A stretch of 64,000 bases of DNA from Actinoallomurus vinaceus (lineage in GTDB: Bacteria > Actinomycetota > Actinomycetes > Streptosporangiales > Streptosporangiaceae), in NCBI RefSeq assembly GCF_039542055.1, contig NZ_BAABHK010000015.1, forward strand, positions 124,001 to 188,000. The letters are read 5' to 3'. Below the pieces are notes generated by a model. That model was not told the DNA's origin and did not search any database. It saw only the letters and a list, made by a program, of their open reading frames with translations. Below are positions 8,500 through 17,312 of this stretch, piece by piece. The position numbers and the translations under genes are program-made. Position 1 is the stretch's first letter; each line of letters starts with the position of its first letter.

Positions 8500-11400
8500 G
8501 TGAGGCCCGGCGGTATGCGCATGAATTCGGAACGTCACCGAGTGGAGGCATTGGTGGCACGTCGTCGGCTGAGAGCCCGTTGGATGCGGATGGTGCCGCA
8601 TATCGCGGCGATGGTCGTTGTCACACTGGCGGTCAGCCTGCTGTCGGCGATGCCGGCCGGTGCGGATCAGCGGTGGAAGCCCGCAAAGGCGCGGGAACAA
8701 CGGTCGGTCCCCGGCCATCGGAGCGGCTATCGGCCGGGCCACGCGGCCATGAGGAGCAAACCCAAGCCGCCGCCGACGGTGAGTTGGCCCAAGTCCGGAA
8801 CGGCCGAGGTCAGCGTCCCCTCGAGCGGTTTGACGCAGGCCGATGATCTTCCGGTACGCCTCGGCCCGGCCACGAGCAAGAAGCCAGCCGCCTCCGGACA
8901 GGCGGCCTCCGGCGAGGTTCGGCTTCAACTGCTGGATCAGGCCACCGCGCAACGCGCCGGAGTCGACGGGCTACTGCTCACCGCGGCGACGGCGTCTCCG
9001 GGACAGCGGGCCACGGCTTCACCGACCCCGGCAGGCTCCACCCAGACGCCGTCTCGATCGCAAACGTCTGGCCGACCAGGTAGAGCAATACTGGAGGTCG
9101 ACTACTCGCGGTTCCGGTACGCGGGAGGTGGTGACTGGGCTTCCCGGCTTCGGTTGGTCCGGCTGCCGGCGTGCGCGCTGACGAACCCGGGGCGGCCCGA
9201 GTGCCGGACGCAGACGCCGTTGGCATCGACCAACGACGTCGCCGGCGGCAAGGTCACGGCGCAGGTCGCCGTTCCGGCCGCGCAGGCAGCCTCGGGGGAG
9301 TCCGGCGTCGTCGCCCTGGCGGCCGGCGCGTCCGGCTCGGCGGGCAGCTTCGCGGCGACGCCGCTCGCACCGTCCTCGACGTGGCAGGTGGGTGCGCAGA
9401 CCGGAAACTTCTCCTGGTCGTACCCCCTGCGGATGCCGCCGTCGCTGGGCGGGCCGGTGCCGCAGATCACCCTCGGCTACTCCTCCAGCGCGGTGGACGG
9501 CCAGACCGCGTCCACCAACAACCAGCCGTCGTGGATCGGCACGGGCTTCGACTTCTGGCCCGGTTACATCGAGCGCCGCTACCGGTCCTGCGGCGACGAC
9601 TCCAGCCTGTCCCCGAAACGCCAGGACCTGTGCTGGCGGTACGACAACGCCACCATGTCGCTGAACGGGCGGTCCACCGAGCTGATCCGCGACGACGCCA
9701 GCGGTGTCTGGAAGCCGAAGGACGACGACGGATCGAAGGTCGAGAAGCTGACCGGCGCGTCCAACGGCGACGACGGCGACAGCGGGGACAAGGGCGAGCA
9801 CTGGCGGATCACCACCCCCGACGGCACGCAGTACTACTTCGGCCTGAACCACCTTCCCGGGTGGACGAGCGGCAAGGACTCCACCAACTCGGCATGGACG
9901 GTGCCCGTCTTCGGCAACGACGACAAGGAACCGTGCCACAAGACCGGTACCGACGCCGCCGACACGTTCGACAAGTCCTCGTGCCAGCAGGCGTGGCGCT
10001 GGAACCTCGACTACGTCGTCGATCCACACGGCAACACGATGACCTACTGGTACACGCCCGAGACCAACTACTACGAGCGGAACCTGAAGTCCACCGGCGT
10101 CGCCTACACGCGGGGCGGAACGCTCGACCGGATCGACTACGGCCAGCGCAAGGACACCCTCTTCACCGCGAAGGCGCCCTCCCAGGTCGTCTTCACCACC
10201 GGTGAGCGCTGCTTCCCGACCGGGAGCATCACCTGTTCCGACGCCCAGTTCACCACCGCGAACGCCAAGTACTGGCCCGACGTCCCCGTCGACCAGAACT
10301 GCAAGTCCGGTGACTCCTGCGCGAACAAGAACACCCCGACCTTCTGGACCCGCAAGCGGCTGACCGCCGTCTCCACGCAGATCTGGAACGGCACCAAGTA
10401 CGACCCGGTCGACGGCTGGACGCTGCGCCAGGAGATGAAGGACCCGGGCGACGGCACCTCGGCGGGGCTCTGGCTGGACGGGATCACTCATGCCGGGAAG
10501 GTCAACGGTGACGCCGCGCTGCCCGAGGTGACGTTCGAACCCACCAAGCTGCCCAACCGAGTGGATCCCAAACAGGGACCACAGATGATCAAGTTCCGGG
10601 TCGCGTCCATCACGTCGGAGTCCGGCGGCGTCACGTCGGTGAACTACATGCCGGCCGAGTGCACGCAGAGCAACCTGCCCGCAGCCGAGGACAAGAACGA
10701 CAAGCGCTGCTTCCCGCTCTACTGGACGCCCGAAGGCGCGACCAGCCAGAAGCTGGAGTACTTCCAGAAGTATCCGGTCGCCTCCGTCGTCAACGACCCG
10801 CGCGTCTCCGGGACTCCGCCGGTCGTGACCACCTACACCTACGTCGGCGCGCCGGCCTGGCACCACGACGACGATGACGGCCTCGTGGAGGAGAAGTACA
10901 AGACCTGGTCCCAGTGGCGCGGCTATGCCAAGGTCAAGGTCACCACCGGCCGCGACGGCGACACCCAGTCGCAGACAGAGTCCCTGTTCTACCGCGGCAT
11001 GGACGGCGACGAGCTGAAGGACTCGGGCGGCAAGCCGACCGGCCGCCGCGATGTCACCATCACCGACTCCGAAGGCCACGCGGTCCCCGACTCCGACGTC
11101 CTCGAGGGCCAGGTACGCGAGGAGATCGTCTACGACAAGCCGGGCGGGCAGATCCAGTCGGCCACGGTTAACACGCCATGGGTGAGCGACCCAACGGCCA
11201 AGCGCGTCAAGTCCTGGGGAACCACAACCGCCGCGATGGTCCGGTCGGGCACGGTCGCGGACCGTACGCTCCTCGGCGACGGCACGTGGCGGCGGACCCA
11301 GGCGGTCACCCACTATGACGACCACGGCCTGGCCGTCGAGACCGAGGACGAAGGCGACCTCTCCAAGTCGGACGACGAGACCTGCACACGCACCACATAC

Positions 11401-14400
11401 GCCCGCAACGAGGGCGCGTGGATGCTCAACTACGTCAGCCGGGAGCTAACCGCGTCCGCGGCCTGCCCTGCATCGGATGCAGGCCTGCCCAACGACAAGC
11501 TCACCTCCGGGGTGCAGAACCTCTTCGACCACAAGGACTTCGGCGACGCGCCGTCTCTGGGAGACGTGACGGAGAGCAAACGACTCACGGGCTTCAGCGA
11601 CGGCTCGCCGGACTGGCAGACCGATACCAAGACCGACTACGACGACTACGGCCGGGTCACCGCCTCGTACGAGGGCGGCAAGACGGACCACAAGACGACG
11701 ACCGCCTACACCCAGATCTCGGGCGGGGGACTGGTCAACCAGACGGTCGTCACCAATCCGCTCGGGCACACCGAGACCACGACCTACCAGCCGGCGTGGG
11801 CCGCGCGCACGTCTGTCACGGACGCCAACGGCAAGAAGTCCGAACAGCAGTACGACCCGCTCGGTCGACTCACCAAGGTATGGCTACCGGGCCGTCCGAG
11901 CTCGGATTCACCGCACATGCAGTTCACGTACACCATCAGCAAGGACAAGCCGGCGGTGGTGTCGACGCAGCGGCTGATGGCCGATGGGTCCGCGTACTCG
12001 ACGTCGTACCAGTTGTTCGACGGGCTGCTGCGCCCGGTCCAGACCCAGGCTCCGGCAAAGGTCGACGGCAGCGGCACCGTGATCGGCCGCATGATCGCCG
12101 ACACCTTCTACAACTCCAGTGGGCTGGTCACCAAGACCAACGATCCTTATTACAACGCGACCGTGCCGTCCGGGACCCTGTATGCGCCCACCGACAATGA
12201 GGTGCCCGGCCAGACCGTGACGACGTACGACGGTCAGGGTCGTCCGACCGTGGAGGCGTTCCAGAAGCTCGGCGTGGAGCAGTGGCGGACGACCACCACC
12301 TACACCGGCGACAGCGTCAGCGTGGTGCCGCCCAAGGGCTCGACGCCCACCACGAAGGTCACTGACGCCAAGGGCAGGACCACCGAGCTGCGGCAATACC
12401 ACGGCAGGACGATCGGTGGCGACTACGACACCACGAAGTACGGCTACGACTCGGCCGGCCGCCTGGCCGACGTCACCGACCCGGCCGGCAACGTCTGGCG
12501 CACTCACTACGACCTGCTCGGCCGCAAGACGAAGGTCGAGGACCCCGACAAGGGCGCGACCACCTACACGTACACCGACCTCGACCAGGTCGAGTCCACC
12601 GAGGACGCGCGCGGCAAGAAGCTGTTCCACGACTATGACCTGCTCGGCCGCCAGACCGCCGAGCACGCCGACTCCGCCGACGGTCCCAAGCTGGCGGAAT
12701 GGATCTACGACAAGCTCGGCTCGACGAACGTCTTCGGGCAGGCGGTCTCGGCGATCCGGTATGTCGACGGCGACCCGAACAAGGCGTACCGCACGGACGT
12801 CACCGGCTACGACGCGGCCTACCGCCCGACCGGCACTCGCGTGACGATTCCCGATGTCGACGGCAACGGCGCTCTGGCCAAGACGTACGACACCGCGATG
12901 TCGTACAACGCCGACGGGTCTATGGCGACGATGACGCTGCCCGCCGTCGGCGGTCTGCCGATGGAGAAGCTGCGTTTCGGCTACGACGACCTCGGTCGCC
13001 CCCAGACGTTGAAGGGCACCAGCCCTTACGTCATCGATACCGGTTACGACGGTGTCGGCAACCTCACCACCCAGTTGATGGCGACCACCACCGGCTCGAA
13101 GGTGCAGCGCACCTATACGTACGAGACCGGTACCGACCGGCTGAAGAACGTCGTCACCGACCGGGAGAAGACATCGCCGTTGCGGGTGGAGAACACCACC
13201 TACGACTACGACGACTCGGGAAACGTCAGGACGATCGCGGACCAGCCCGGAAACGGCCAGCCCGCGGAGACCCAGTGCTTCCAGTACGACTACCTGCAGC
13301 GGTTGAGTGACGCCTGGACGGCCAATGACTCCTGCGCGGCTCCGGCCAGTGCGATCACCATCGACAAGACGGGCCCGGCGCCGTACTGGCAGTCCTACGA
13401 CTACGACCTGACCGGCAACCGCACCAAGCAGACCGATCACAACCTGGACGGCGACACCACCCAGGACACCACGAAGACCTACGCGTATCCGACTGCGGGC
13501 GCCAAGCAGCCGCACGCCCTGCAGTCGGTCACCACCGTCACGCCGCCGGTCCCTGGAGGCAGCCCCGGCGGCACCAGCGTCGACTCGTTCAAGTACGACG
13601 ACACCGGCAACACCACGGTCCGCACGATCGCCGGTGACGACGAGAAGCTCGACTGGGACGCCGAAGGCCACCTCGCCAAGTCGACCAAGGGTGACCAGAC
13701 CACGTCGTTCGTGTACGACGCCGACGGCGACCGGCTGATCCGCCGCGAGCCCGGCGCGACGACGCTGTACCTCGGCTCGATGGAGCTTCGCCTGGACAGC
13801 ACCGGTGTGTCGGCGACGCGCTACTACACGCTCGGCGACGACACCGTGGCGGTACGGACGGCGAAGGGCGTGCAGTTCCTCGCCGACGACCAGCACGGCA
13901 CGGCGACGCGCGTCATCGACTCCGAGACCAACCAGGTCACCAAGCGGTACTTCACCCCGTTCGGGGGCCAGCGCGGAGCCAAGCCGACCGAATGGCCCGG
14001 CGAGCGCGGATACCTGGGCGGCACCACCGACTCCACGCTCGGTACTACCCATCTGGGCGCGCGCGAGTACGACACGGACAACGGGCGGTTCCTGTCGGTC
14101 GACCCGGTGATCGATAGCAGCGATCCGCAGCAGATGAACGCCTACTCCTACGGCGAGAACAATCCGGAGACCCTCGCTGACCCGAGCGGGATGAAGGTCG
14201 ACGACTGCGGTATCGGCGGCAATCCCCAATCATGTGCCGGGGCGACGGTCGGCCAGATCCAACACTCGTTCCCGGGCTGGACACCGGCGCACCACACCTA
14301 CTACGGCGACGCCTACTACCACGAGGGCTACTACTCCAGCGCGGCTGCGGCGGCGCGGCAGCGTGCCGCCCAGTTGGCGGCGCTCAAGCGGCTGTGGGCG

Positions 14401-15519
14401 GCCCAGCAGAAGAAGATCGAGCTCAAGCGCAAGCTCGCCAGCGCCCTTGGCTCGTTGCTGAAGATCGCGGCCGATGAACTCGGCATCACCGCCGGCATCG
14501 ACTGTTTCTCCAAGGGCGACATCGGAGCGTGCGGCGAGACCGCCCTGAACGTGCTGGCCAGCTTCGCCGGCGGCTTGCTCGGCAAGTTCGTCGCCAAATA
14601 CGGCGCCCCGTGGAAGTGGGCCAAGGCCGCCAAGCTCGTCGGCGCGGTTGGCAGACTCGTCGGGACGGTCACCAAGGCCATCAAGGATCTTCTGAAGATC
14701 GGCGACGAGGCTGGTGCGGCCGAACGCGCGGTGAAAGCAGCCTGCAACAGCTTTGCGCCCGAGACGCTCGTCCGTCTGGCGAACGGCCGGTCGAAGCCAA
14801 TCGACAAGGTCAAACCCGGCGACAAGGTCTTGGCAACGGATCCGAAGACGGGTCGAACACGCGCGATGCCTGTGGTCGCCACGATCATCGGCATCGGTCG
14901 GAAGGATTTGGTTCGCATCACAGTCGGTGTACCAAAGAATGGAAACGTTAAGCGGCCAAGCGTGATCGTCGCCACCGCTGGTCACCCCTTCTGGTCACCG
15001 GCGAAGCGAACCTGGGTCGACGCCTCCGACCTACAGGCCGGTGACACCCTGCAGACCTCGTCTGGAAAGATCACCACGGTCATTGACGCGTGGCGCTACA
15101 GCAAGTACCAGCAGGTCAATAACCTGACAGTCGCCAGCATCCACACGTACTATGTACTGGCGAGTTCGACTCCGGTCCTCGTTCACAACGTTAACGAAAC
15201 CAATTTCTGCAATTTGACGCTCGGGCCCAGCTTGCGAGGGCAAACGGCAGAGGGAGTTGCTGCCGAGCGCGGGGATACCGTTCTCGCACATGAACAGAAG
15301 ATGATCAACGAATTCGGTGATCGGAATGGCTGCGCTGCCTGTGGTGCCACAGAATCTGGTTACGGGGACGGGCACTGGACTGGTGATCACAACCCGGCGA
15401 ATAAGCTCGCCCCCAATGGGCCGTGGACTCTATATCCGCACTGCAAGGGATGTTCTAAACAGCAGGGTGGAATCGTGCGATCACTCCTCAAGGAGTACTA
15501 TGATTTCCCTGTGCAGTAA
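8500..15519 (+). CDS. Rhs polymorphic toxin with Hint autoprotease and HNH-like C-terminal tip
   Basis: 2339 aa. An N-terminal hydrophobic segment lies at about 35-55 (MVVVTLAVSLLSAMPAGA). A long run of YD/RHS repeats follows (YDPLGRL, YDSAGRLADVTDPAGN, YDLLGRKTKVED). The conserved core ends near residue 1895 (YLGGTTDSTLG, LGAREYDTDNGRF, NPETLADPSG). A Hint domain spans about 2081-2230: Cys start CNSFAPETLV, block B TAGHPFW, and terminal HTYYVLASSTPVLVHN, so it should cut itself and free the tip. The last ~109 residues hold CAAC, DHNP and CKGC at about 2277, 2295 and 2314, a zinc-ribbon/HNH-like nuclease arrangement. The start may instead be ATG 8515, which has GAGG at better spacing. Base composition falls in the tip-coding DNA. 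Confidence 0.88.
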   Translation: MRPGGMRMNSERHRVEALVARRRLRARWMRMVPHIAAMVVVTLAVSLLSAMPAGADQRWKPAKAREQRSVPGHRSGYRPGHAAMRSKPKPPPTVSWPKSGTAEVSVPSSGLTQADDLPVRLGPATSKKPAASGQAASGEVRLQLLDQATAQRAGVDGLLLTAATASPGQRATASPTPAGSTQTPSRSQTSGRPGRAILEVDYSRFRYAGGGDWASRLRLVRLPACALTNPGRPECRTQTPLASTNDVAGGKVTAQVAVPAAQAASGESGVVALAAGASGSAGSFAATPLAPSSTWQVGAQTGNFSWSYPLRMPPSLGGPVPQITLGYSSSAVDGQTASTNNQPSWIGTGFDFWPGYIERRYRSCGDDSSLSPKRQDLCWRYDNATMSLNGRSTELIRDDASGVWKPKDDDGSKVEKLTGASNGDDGDSGDKGEHWRITTPDGTQYYFGLNHLPGWTSGKDSTNSAWTVPVFGNDDKEPCHKTGTDAADTFDKSSCQQAWRWNLDYVVDPHGNTMTYWYTPETNYYERNLKSTGVAYTRGGTLDRIDYGQRKDTLFTAKAPSQVVFTTGERCFPTGSITCSDAQFTTANAKYWPDVPVDQNCKSGDSCANKNTPTFWTRKRLTAVSTQIWNGTKYDPVDGWTLRQEMKDPGDGTSAGLWLDGITHAGKVNGDAALPEVTFEPTKLPNRVDPKQGPQMIKFRVASITSESGGVTSVNYMPAECTQSNLPAAEDKNDKRCFPLYWTPEGATSQKLEYFQKYPVASVVNDPRVSGTPPVVTTYTYVGAPAWHHDDDDGLVEEKYKTWSQWRGYAKVKVTTGRDGDTQSQTESLFYRGMDGDELKDSGGKPTGRRDVTITDSEGHAVPDSDVLEGQVREEIVYDKPGGQIQSATVNTPWVSDPTAKRVKSWGTTTAAMVRSGTVADRTLLGDGTWRRTQAVTHYDDHGLAVETEDEGDLSKSDDETCTRTTYARNEGAWMLNYVSRELTASAACPASDAGLPNDKLTSGVQNLFDHKDFGDAPSLGDVTESKRLTGFSDGSPDWQTDTKTDYDDYGRVTASYEGGKTDHKTTTAYTQISGGGLVNQTVVTNPLGHTETTTYQPAWAARTSVTDANGKKSEQQYDPLGRLTKVWLPGRPSSDSPHMQFTYTISKDKPAVVSTQRLMADGSAYSTSYQLFDGLLRPVQTQAPAKVDGSGTVIGRMIADTFYNSSGLVTKTNDPYYNATVPSGTLYAPTDNEVPGQTVTTYDGQGRPTVEAFQKLGVEQWRTTTTYTGDSVSVVPPKGSTPTTKVTDAKGRTTELRQYHGRTIGGDYDTTKYGYDSAGRLADVTDPAGNVWRTHYDLLGRKTKVEDPDKGATTYTYTDLDQVESTEDARGKKLFHDYDLLGRQTAEHADSADGPKLAEWIYDKLGSTNVFGQAVSAIRYVDGDPNKAYRTDVTGYDAAYRPTGTRVTIPDVDGNGALAKTYDTAMSYNADGSMATMTLPAVGGLPMEKLRFGYDDLGRPQTLKGTSPYVIDTGYDGVGNLTTQLMATTTGSKVQRTYTYETGTDRLKNVVTDREKTSPLRVENTTYDYDDSGNVRTIADQPGNGQPAETQCFQYDYLQRLSDAWTANDSCAAPASAITIDKTGPAPYWQSYDYDLTGNRTKQTDHNLDGDTTQDTTKTYAYPTAGAKQPHALQSVTTVTPPVPGGSPGGTSVDSFKYDDTGNTTVRTIAGDDEKLDWDAEGHLAKSTKGDQTTSFVYDADGDRLIRREPGATTLYLGSMELRLDSTGVSATRYYTLGDDTVAVRTAKGVQFLADDQHGTATRVIDSETNQVTKRYFTPFGGQRGAKPTEWPGERGYLGGTTDSTLGTTHLGAREYDTDNGRFLSVDPVIDSSDPQQMNAYSYGENNPETLADPSGMKVDDCGIGGNPQSCAGATVGQIQHSFPGWTPAHHTYYGDAYYHEGYYSSAAAAARQRAAQLAALKRLWAAQQKKIELKRKLASALGSLLKIAADELGITAGIDCFSKGDIGACGETALNVLASFAGGLLGKFVAKYGAPWKWAKAAKLVGAVGRLVGTVTKAIKDLLKIGDEAGAAERAVKAACNSFAPETLVRLANGRSKPIDKVKPGDKVLATDPKTGRTRAMPVVATIIGIGRKDLVRITVGVPKNGNVKRPSVIVATAGHPFWSPAKRTWVDASDLQAGDTLQTSSGKITTVIDAWRYSKYQQVNNLTVASIHTYYVLASSTPVLVHNVNETNFCNLTLGPSLRGQTAEGVAAERGDTVLAHEQKMINEFGDRNGCAACGATESGYGDGHWTGDHNPANKLAPNGPWTLYPHCKGCSKQQGGIVRSLLKEYYDFPVQ

Positions 15520-15542
15520 CCGAGCCAGTAGGTGGATCAATG

Positions 15543-15932
15543 ATGCTCTTCGCTTCGTGTACGACGAGATTCGCGCACGGTCTCGTTGTCGCTGCCGCGC
15601 CCGGGAGTGTCGACATGCACGCAGGTTGGGACTCCGCGACTGATGTAGTTCACGGTGGTGTGGACTCCTTGTTCATCTCGGTCCAACAAGCTGCCAGTGG
15701 CCCGGTGTCGGTCCAATGCGTGCAGGGGCCTTACCGGCCGAGCGGAAAAGTCCTTGTGTACTCAGGGAATCTGATCCTACCTAGGGCGTCCCTCGAAATT
15801 TCGGATCCAAATGAATCAGTGAGGTTGCTGATTCCTGTTCCGAATGTAGAGAATCGGGTCGATGTCTACGGAGACGGCACCGATGAGCCTGATGAGGTAG
15901 TGATCGTTCTTACGGGCGATGAGTCGTGGTGA
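15543..15932 (+). CDS. Small hypothetical protein, candidate immunity protein for the Rhs tip
   Basis: About 129 aa, beginning 23 bp after the Rhs stop. ATG 15543 is preferred over ATG 15540 because AGGTGG at 15530-15535 is then 7 nt away. The chain alternates short hydrophobic beta strands with polar turns (SLFISVQQ, VLVYSGNLILP, SVRLLIPVP, VDVYGDG, EVVIVLTGD), suggesting a small all-beta protein without signal peptide or membrane helix. I recognise no named domain. The position directly behind a toxin tip is where the cognate antidote normally lies, so immunity is a context-based inference. The DNA is less GC-rich than the Rhs core, as the tip is. Confidence 0.65.
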   Translation: MLFASCTTRFAHGLVVAAAPGSVDMHAGWDSATDVVHGGVDSLFISVQQAASGPVSVQCVQGPYRPSGKVLVYSGNLILPRASLEISDPNESVRLLIPVPNVENRVDVYGDGTDEPDEVVIVLTGDESW

Positions 15933-15998
15933 TCCATAAGCTCTGACGGAAGTGGGTGATCTGGTAGGGCGGCCGTAGCTATTCAGCCTGATTTATAT

Positions 15999-16499
15999 TT
16001 GGTTTTGGGGTGCCTGTTAGTGGATGGTGTCGAGGTCGCGCTCGCCGAGCTTGTCGGCTGTCCGGTGACGGGTATCGGGCGGGCAGCCGCAATGGGTGTT
16101 TTCACCTTCGGTCCCGTCCGCGACGCCATGCAAGACCCAGATGCGGGGCGGACGCCGACGATCAGACTGCACATCCAGTGTTCTTTCCGGCTCGTGCGTG
16201 CGGGCAAGATTCTTCTCGGTTCCGACGACATGAATTGGCCGGAGGATCGAGCGATCGATCCGGCTGGCGCTATGGAATCGTTTCGAACGATGTACGATCG
16301 CGGAGCGAAGCGGCTCGAGTCGGCCCTGGAGTCCACGATGTTCATGGTGAACGACTGTACGGTCGGCGAAGCAGGTATGGTAACGGTCCAAATGTCTCAT
16401 GGGATTTCGCTGGAGCTGTTCCCTGCAGTCTCCGGCAGAGTCGAAAGCTGGCGGCTGGTAGTAGAAGGCGGAGATCACTACGTCTATTGCGGTGGCTGA
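15999..16499 (+). CDS. Hypothetical protein, probable accessory immunity gene
   Basis: Up to 166 aa. The reading frame is open from 15960. The TTG at 15999 and the GTG at 16020 are both possible starts and neither has a strong ribosome site. The segments LVGCPVTGIGRAAAMGVFTFG, IQCSFRLVRAGKILLGSDDMNWP and SWRLVVEGGDHYVYCGG recall a widespread actinobacterial hypothetical family often found near toxin loci (possibly DUF6188-like; from memory, unverified). No catalytic motif, signal peptide or membrane helix is visible. Composition is AT-richer than the chromosome on both sides, consistent with the laterally acquired tail of a toxin locus. Function is unknown; immunity is inferred from position. 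Confidence 0.6.
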   Translation: MVLGCLLVDGVEVALAELVGCPVTGIGRAAAMGVFTFGPVRDAMQDPDAGRTPTIRLHIQCSFRLVRAGKILLGSDDMNWPEDRAIDPAGAMESFRTMYDRGAKRLESALESTMFMVNDCTVGEAGMVTVQMSHGISLELFPAVSGRVESWRLVVEGGDHYVYCGG

Positions 16500-16620
16500 T
16501 TTATTGACTGCAAGACCCGATTGTTCGGGGATCAACGTCATGTAGAGATTAAGTGGCCGAGCTTTCGAATCTCGATACTTCCGCAGCTGCGACATCCTGG
16601 CGTCCACTCCTTGTCTCGCC
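16500..16620. other. AT-rich spacer inside the immunity tail
   Basis: This 121-bp stretch sits between two probable immunity genes and is visibly AT-richer than the chromosome average. A 72-codon open frame crosses it (16521-16739) but shows no recognisable domain and overlaps the SUKH gene. No toxin fragment or inverted repeat stands out. Confidence 0.3.
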
Positions 16621-17133
16621 TTGTGCTGGGTGTCATGGAGTTCTTTCCCGACTCAATATGGACTGGTAAAATTGGGTCTCGATTTGAAGGCTCTTCGCCC
16701 AGAATCCATCCGTGTACTCAAAGATGCCGGATGGAGTGACTCTCGACGTGTTCCGACATGGAAGTGGATGTCGGCATTAACCATCGAAGGATACGAAGAC
16801 TTCGCTGTGGCGCGTAACGTATTGGCGGAGCTCGGTGATCTAACCGTTTGGGCTGGCAAGTCGAGAGGGCCTAACTATCCGAACGGTGAAATGATTTTCG
16901 ATCCTTTATTGGCCGCCTGGGACGATTTTGATCGAGTCTTTGCTGCAATCGAGGTTTCTCAAACAAGCATATTTCCGTTGGGGTTGTGGAGGAATGATAT
17001 GACTCCCTTGATAACTCCCAAAGGAGAGGTCTTCGCGGTCGGCGTTTTTGGGGTATGGCGAGTCGGTAGCGTTGAGGAATTTATTAATGCGATCGTCTAT
17101 GCCGATCGACCAATTCAAGTCTTGTCGAGGTGA
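16621..17133 (+). CDS. SUKH-3-like immunity protein
   Basis: Up to 170 aa. From about residue 25 the protein follows the SUKH-3 layout: a helix with AGWSDSRRV, a long amphipathic helix, LAELGDLTVW, then FDPLLAAWDDFDRVFAAIEVSQTSIFPLG, PLITPKGEVFAVGVFG and a C-terminal helix EEFINAIVYADRP. SUKH proteins are well-known antidotes of contact-dependent and polymorphic nuclease toxins. The true start is unclear: the listed TTG has no good ribosome site, and in-frame TTG codons at 16672 and 16684 would remove the atypical N-terminus. The gene is the third of the AT-rich tail behind the Rhs gene, which fits an immunity cassette covering more than one toxin tip. Confidence 0.72.
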   Translation: MCWVSWSSFPTQYGLVKLGLDLKALRPESIRVLKDAGWSDSRRVPTWKWMSALTIEGYEDFAVARNVLAELGDLTVWAGKSRGPNYPNGEMIFDPLLAAWDDFDRVFAAIEVSQTSIFPLGLWRNDMTPLITPKGEVFAVGVFGVWRVGSVEEFINAIVYADRPIQVLSR

Positions 17134-17312
17134 ACCTATCTGTCGGCCAGCATGAGTTTCGTCCTCTCCAGGTGTGCTTCTGAATAGCGTTTGCCTGGAT
17201 TTCAGAGTCCTTACCGCAGTTCTATGGGAGACCTGGTTCGTTGGTCTGCGGGTTGGAGTTATTCTGGGTGGATGAAGATCTTGTACGCCTCGCCGACGTA
17301 TAAGAAACAGGT
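17134..17312. other. Spacer closing the immunity tail
   Basis: 179 bp between convergent genes (SUKH-3 stop at 17133 and regulator stop at 17313). I see neither a gene nor a convincing terminator hairpin here. The composition rises back to the chromosomal level towards the right, so this is the likely right border of the low-GC immunity segment. Confidence 0.3.

Noticed and set aside
9019..14229. Two very long minus-strand frames (768 and 773 codons) opposite the Rhs gene
   Set aside because: They mirror the Rhs repeats, have no ribosome sites or domains and are dominated by Arg, Val and Gly, as expected for antisense of high-GC coding DNA.
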